Shown here in pieces: positions 62,684-64,000 of a stretch of 64,000 nucleotides of DNA (positions within the stretch are counted from its first letter, which is position 1; each line of letters opens with the position of its first letter). The stretch lies in NCBI GenBank assembly GCA_018714805.1, contig DVMW01000012.1:1-64000 (forward strand), in the 5' to 3' direction. Origin of the DNA: Candidatus Fimenecus excrementigallinarum (GTDB taxonomy: Bacteria; Bacillota; Clostridia; Oscillospirales; Acutalibacteraceae). Under the pieces are notes generated by a model. That model was not told the DNA's origin and made no database searches. It saw only the letters and a program-made list of their open reading frames with translations. Both the position numbers and the translations under genes were made by a program.

Positions 62684-63472
62684 TTATAAGTACCGGCCGA
62701 GCGCCCCCAGGGACGGCGCGCAGACCGTCGCGCGCACGGGGCTTTCGGCATATTGCGCCGCGTCGGTTACGCCGGTTAAAACCAGGGCGCTCGGCACGCC
62801 GTTTTGCTGCCCAATCAAAATGTCCGTCTCAAGCCGGTCGCCGACAAAGCACAGCGCCTCTTTTCGGCAGCCGAGCTTATGCGTCAGGTATTCGACGGTA
62901 AAGCGGTTCGGCTTGCCCATGACAAGCGGCTCGCGGCCCGTGGACGCCTTCAAAAGCGCCATCATCGAGCCCGTGTCCGGCATGAACCCGTCGGCGGTCG
63001 GGCAGTTGACGTCCGGGTGCGTCGCGATGTACCCCGCGCCCCGCATCAAAAACCGGCACGCGTCCCAGAGCTTTTGGTAGGTGAGCGTCGTGTCAAAGCC
63101 GAGCACCACAAGGTCCGGGTCGGTTTCCGTAAGCGCGATGCCCGCCGCCGAAAAGTCGGCCGTCAGCCGCTCGTTGCCGAGCAGGAAAACGGTTTTGCCC
63201 GCCTCGTGCCGCCGCAGGTAGTCGATGGTCACGTGCGTGGAAATGACAATCTTTTCCGCCGGCACGTCGCAGCCCATGCGCCGCAGCTTCTCCCGGCAGA
63301 CGGCGACGTTGTTGGAGGAATTGTTCGTAAAAAAGCAGAAATCCCGGCCCGTTTCCCGTACGCGCTTAAGGAAATCGAGCGCGCCGGGAATCAGCTGCCC
63401 GTCGAGGTAAAACGTGCCGTCCATATCAATGATAAAATACTGTATGCCGGCAAAAACATCCTTTTCCACCAT
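62684..63472 (-). CDS. HAD-IIA family phosphatase (NagD-like)
   Basis: The start is ATG 63472, behind AAAGGGG, giving 262 residues; the longer track ORF lacks a signal. QYFIIDMDGTFYLDGQLIPG is motif I, FCFFTNNSSNNVAVCREKL motif II, GKPNRFTVEYLTHKLGC carries the Lys, and FVGDRLETDILIGQQNG the final acidic pair. The C2 cap lies in the middle. Family members act on nucleotides or sugar phosphates such as glycerol phosphate; the substrate here is unknown. TACAAT on the minus strand at 63503-63508 is a likely -10. Confidence 0.88.
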   Translation of the reverse strand: MVEKDVFAGIQYFIIDMDGTFYLDGQLIPGALDFLKRVRETGRDFCFFTNNSSNNVAVCREKLRRMGCDVPAEKIVISTHVTIDYLRRHEAGKTVFLLGNERLTADFSAAGIALTETDPDLVVLGFDTTLTYQKLWDACRFLMRGAGYIATHPDVNCPTADGFMPDTGSMMALLKASTGREPLVMGKPNRFTVEYLTHKLGCRKEALCFVGDRLETDILIGQQNGVPSALVLTGVTDAAQYAESPVRATVCAPSLGALGRYL

Positions 63473-63622
63473 ACCGCGGCCCCTTTGCTTTTGAGTACGA
63501 ACATTGTAGCATACATTCCCCCAAAAGAAAAGCAAAAGAAATTTTACATTCTGCGCCGCGCTTATAGATTTTCCGCGCGCAACGTGCTACAATAGCCGCG
63601 AAGAACAATGCGGAGGTCTCGT

Positions 63623-64000
63623 ATGAAAAAGCTTATCTCCTGGAACGTCAACGGCCTGCGCGCGTGCGTCGGCAAAAATTTCGAAGCGGAATTTCACGCG
63701 CTGGATGCGGATTTTTTCTGCCTGCAGGAAACCAAGCTGCAGGAGGGCCAGCTCGCGCTTTCGTTCCCGGGCTACACATCCTATTGGAACTACGCCGAAA
63801 AAAAGGGGTATTCCGGCACCGCGATTTTTGCAAAGGAGACGCCGCTTAGCGCCGTCTGCGGCATGGGCGACGCCTATTACGACAGCGAGGGCCGCGTGCT
63901 GACGCTCGAATACCCGGCGTTTTACCTGGTGAACTGCTACACGCCCAATTCCCAGGACGGCCTGCGGCGGCTGGAGTACCGCATGAGCTTTGAGGACCGC
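63623..64000 (+). CDS. xth: Exodeoxyribonuclease III, 5' part
   Basis: The start is ATG 63623 after GGAGG; the reading frame is still open at the window edge, so only 126 residues are seen and it is absent from the ORF track. KKLISWNVNGLRACVGKNF gives the first Asn of the active site, FFCLQETKLQEGQLAL the catalytic Glu, and YLVNCYTPNSQDGLRRLEYR the next block. It is an AP endonuclease and 3'-5' exonuclease of base-excision repair. TACAAT at 63588-63593 is a probable -10 element. The 3' end lies outside the window. Confidence 0.93.
   Translation, partial: MKKLISWNVNGLRACVGKNFEAEFHALDADFFCLQETKLQEGQLALSFPGYTSYWNYAEKKGYSGTAIFAKETPLSAVCGMGDAYYDSEGRVLTLEYPAFYLVNCYTPNSQDGLRRLEYRMSFEDR

Noticed and set aside
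1-64000. CRISPR arrays, tRNA/rRNA genes, insertion sequences, prophage
   Set aside because: No regularly spaced repeats, clover-leaf genes, transposase motifs or phage structural genes were seen on reading through; RNA genes with weak primary-sequence signals could still be missed.

Overview
This looks like a stretch of chromosome from a GC-rich, spore-forming, Gram-positive anaerobe of the class Clostridia, most likely a gut Oscillospirales/Ruminococcaceae-type or Christensenellales-type organism. The evidence is an intact sporulation sigma factor K gene, an IspH-ribosomal protein S1 fusion, an ECF vitamin transporter core, two GPH-family sugar transporters, an LTA-synthase-like enzyme, LexA boxes of the Firmicutes GAAC-N4-GTTC type, and cohesin and dockerin modules. 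The taxonomy is inference. I recognised no rRNA, tRNA, CRISPR array, insertion sequence or phage gene.

Layout. 1-1126: a broken left edge, where a response-regulator DNA-binding fragment runs out of frame into a CYTH-domain fragment, followed by an unknown ORF. 1287-10713: extracytoplasmic and envelope genes (DUF4838 protein, GtrA, DUF1003, a very large double metallophosphoesterase, a Cof-type HAD phosphatase, a GH25 muramidase). 10827-24318: a dense housekeeping run (sigK, ruvC-ruvA-ruvB, glmM, an rRNA-type methyltransferase, ecfA1-ecfA2-ecfT, truA, DUF5711, cvpA, pgsA and a ClpC-like unfoldase with a zinc-finger N-terminus). 24382-26532 (minus): a histidine phosphatase and a GPH transporter. 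26784-35890: a surface cassette made of a secreted multi-cohesin protein, a 45-residue peptide gene, a 1736-residue CHAP/SH3/InlB-repeat protein ending in a dockerin, and a membrane-anchored cohesin protein. 36012-43253: a DUF3089 lipoprotein, an LTA-synthase-like enzyme, a GH51 arabinofuranosidase, an AGCS symporter and a 36-residue membrane peptide. 43349-45717: an amino-acid-type ABC transporter behind a promoter that carries a perfect palindrome. 45774-64000: ackA and tmcAL (divergent), an RpiR regulator, an HI0933-type flavoprotein, cmk, plsC, ispH-rpsA, a GH27 alpha-galactosidase, an AIM24-type protein, a CmpB-like membrane protein, SOS-controlled dinB, pyk, a second GPH transporter, rnhA, a HAD-IIA phosphatase and the start of xth.

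The most interesting unit is the 26.8-35.9 kb cassette. The two cohesin proteins and the dockerin protein between them form a plausible self-contained docking pair. The dockerin partner carries a peptidoglycan-cleavage-type CHAP domain rather than a plant-polysaccharide hydrolase, so this looks like a cellulosome-style way to display a wall-acting or adhesive protein. The CHAP-coding segment is clearly AT-richer than the rest of its gene (39 percent G+C by hand count), which suggests module acquisition. The 45-residue peptide gene between the first cohesin gene and the dockerin gene has no function I can name.

Several genes start with TTG behind good Shine-Dalgarno sequences, and several exported proteins end in a single transmembrane helix plus basic tail with no canonical LPxTG motif. 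Starts were moved from the ORF track wherever a Shine-Dalgarno sequence or promoter position demanded it.
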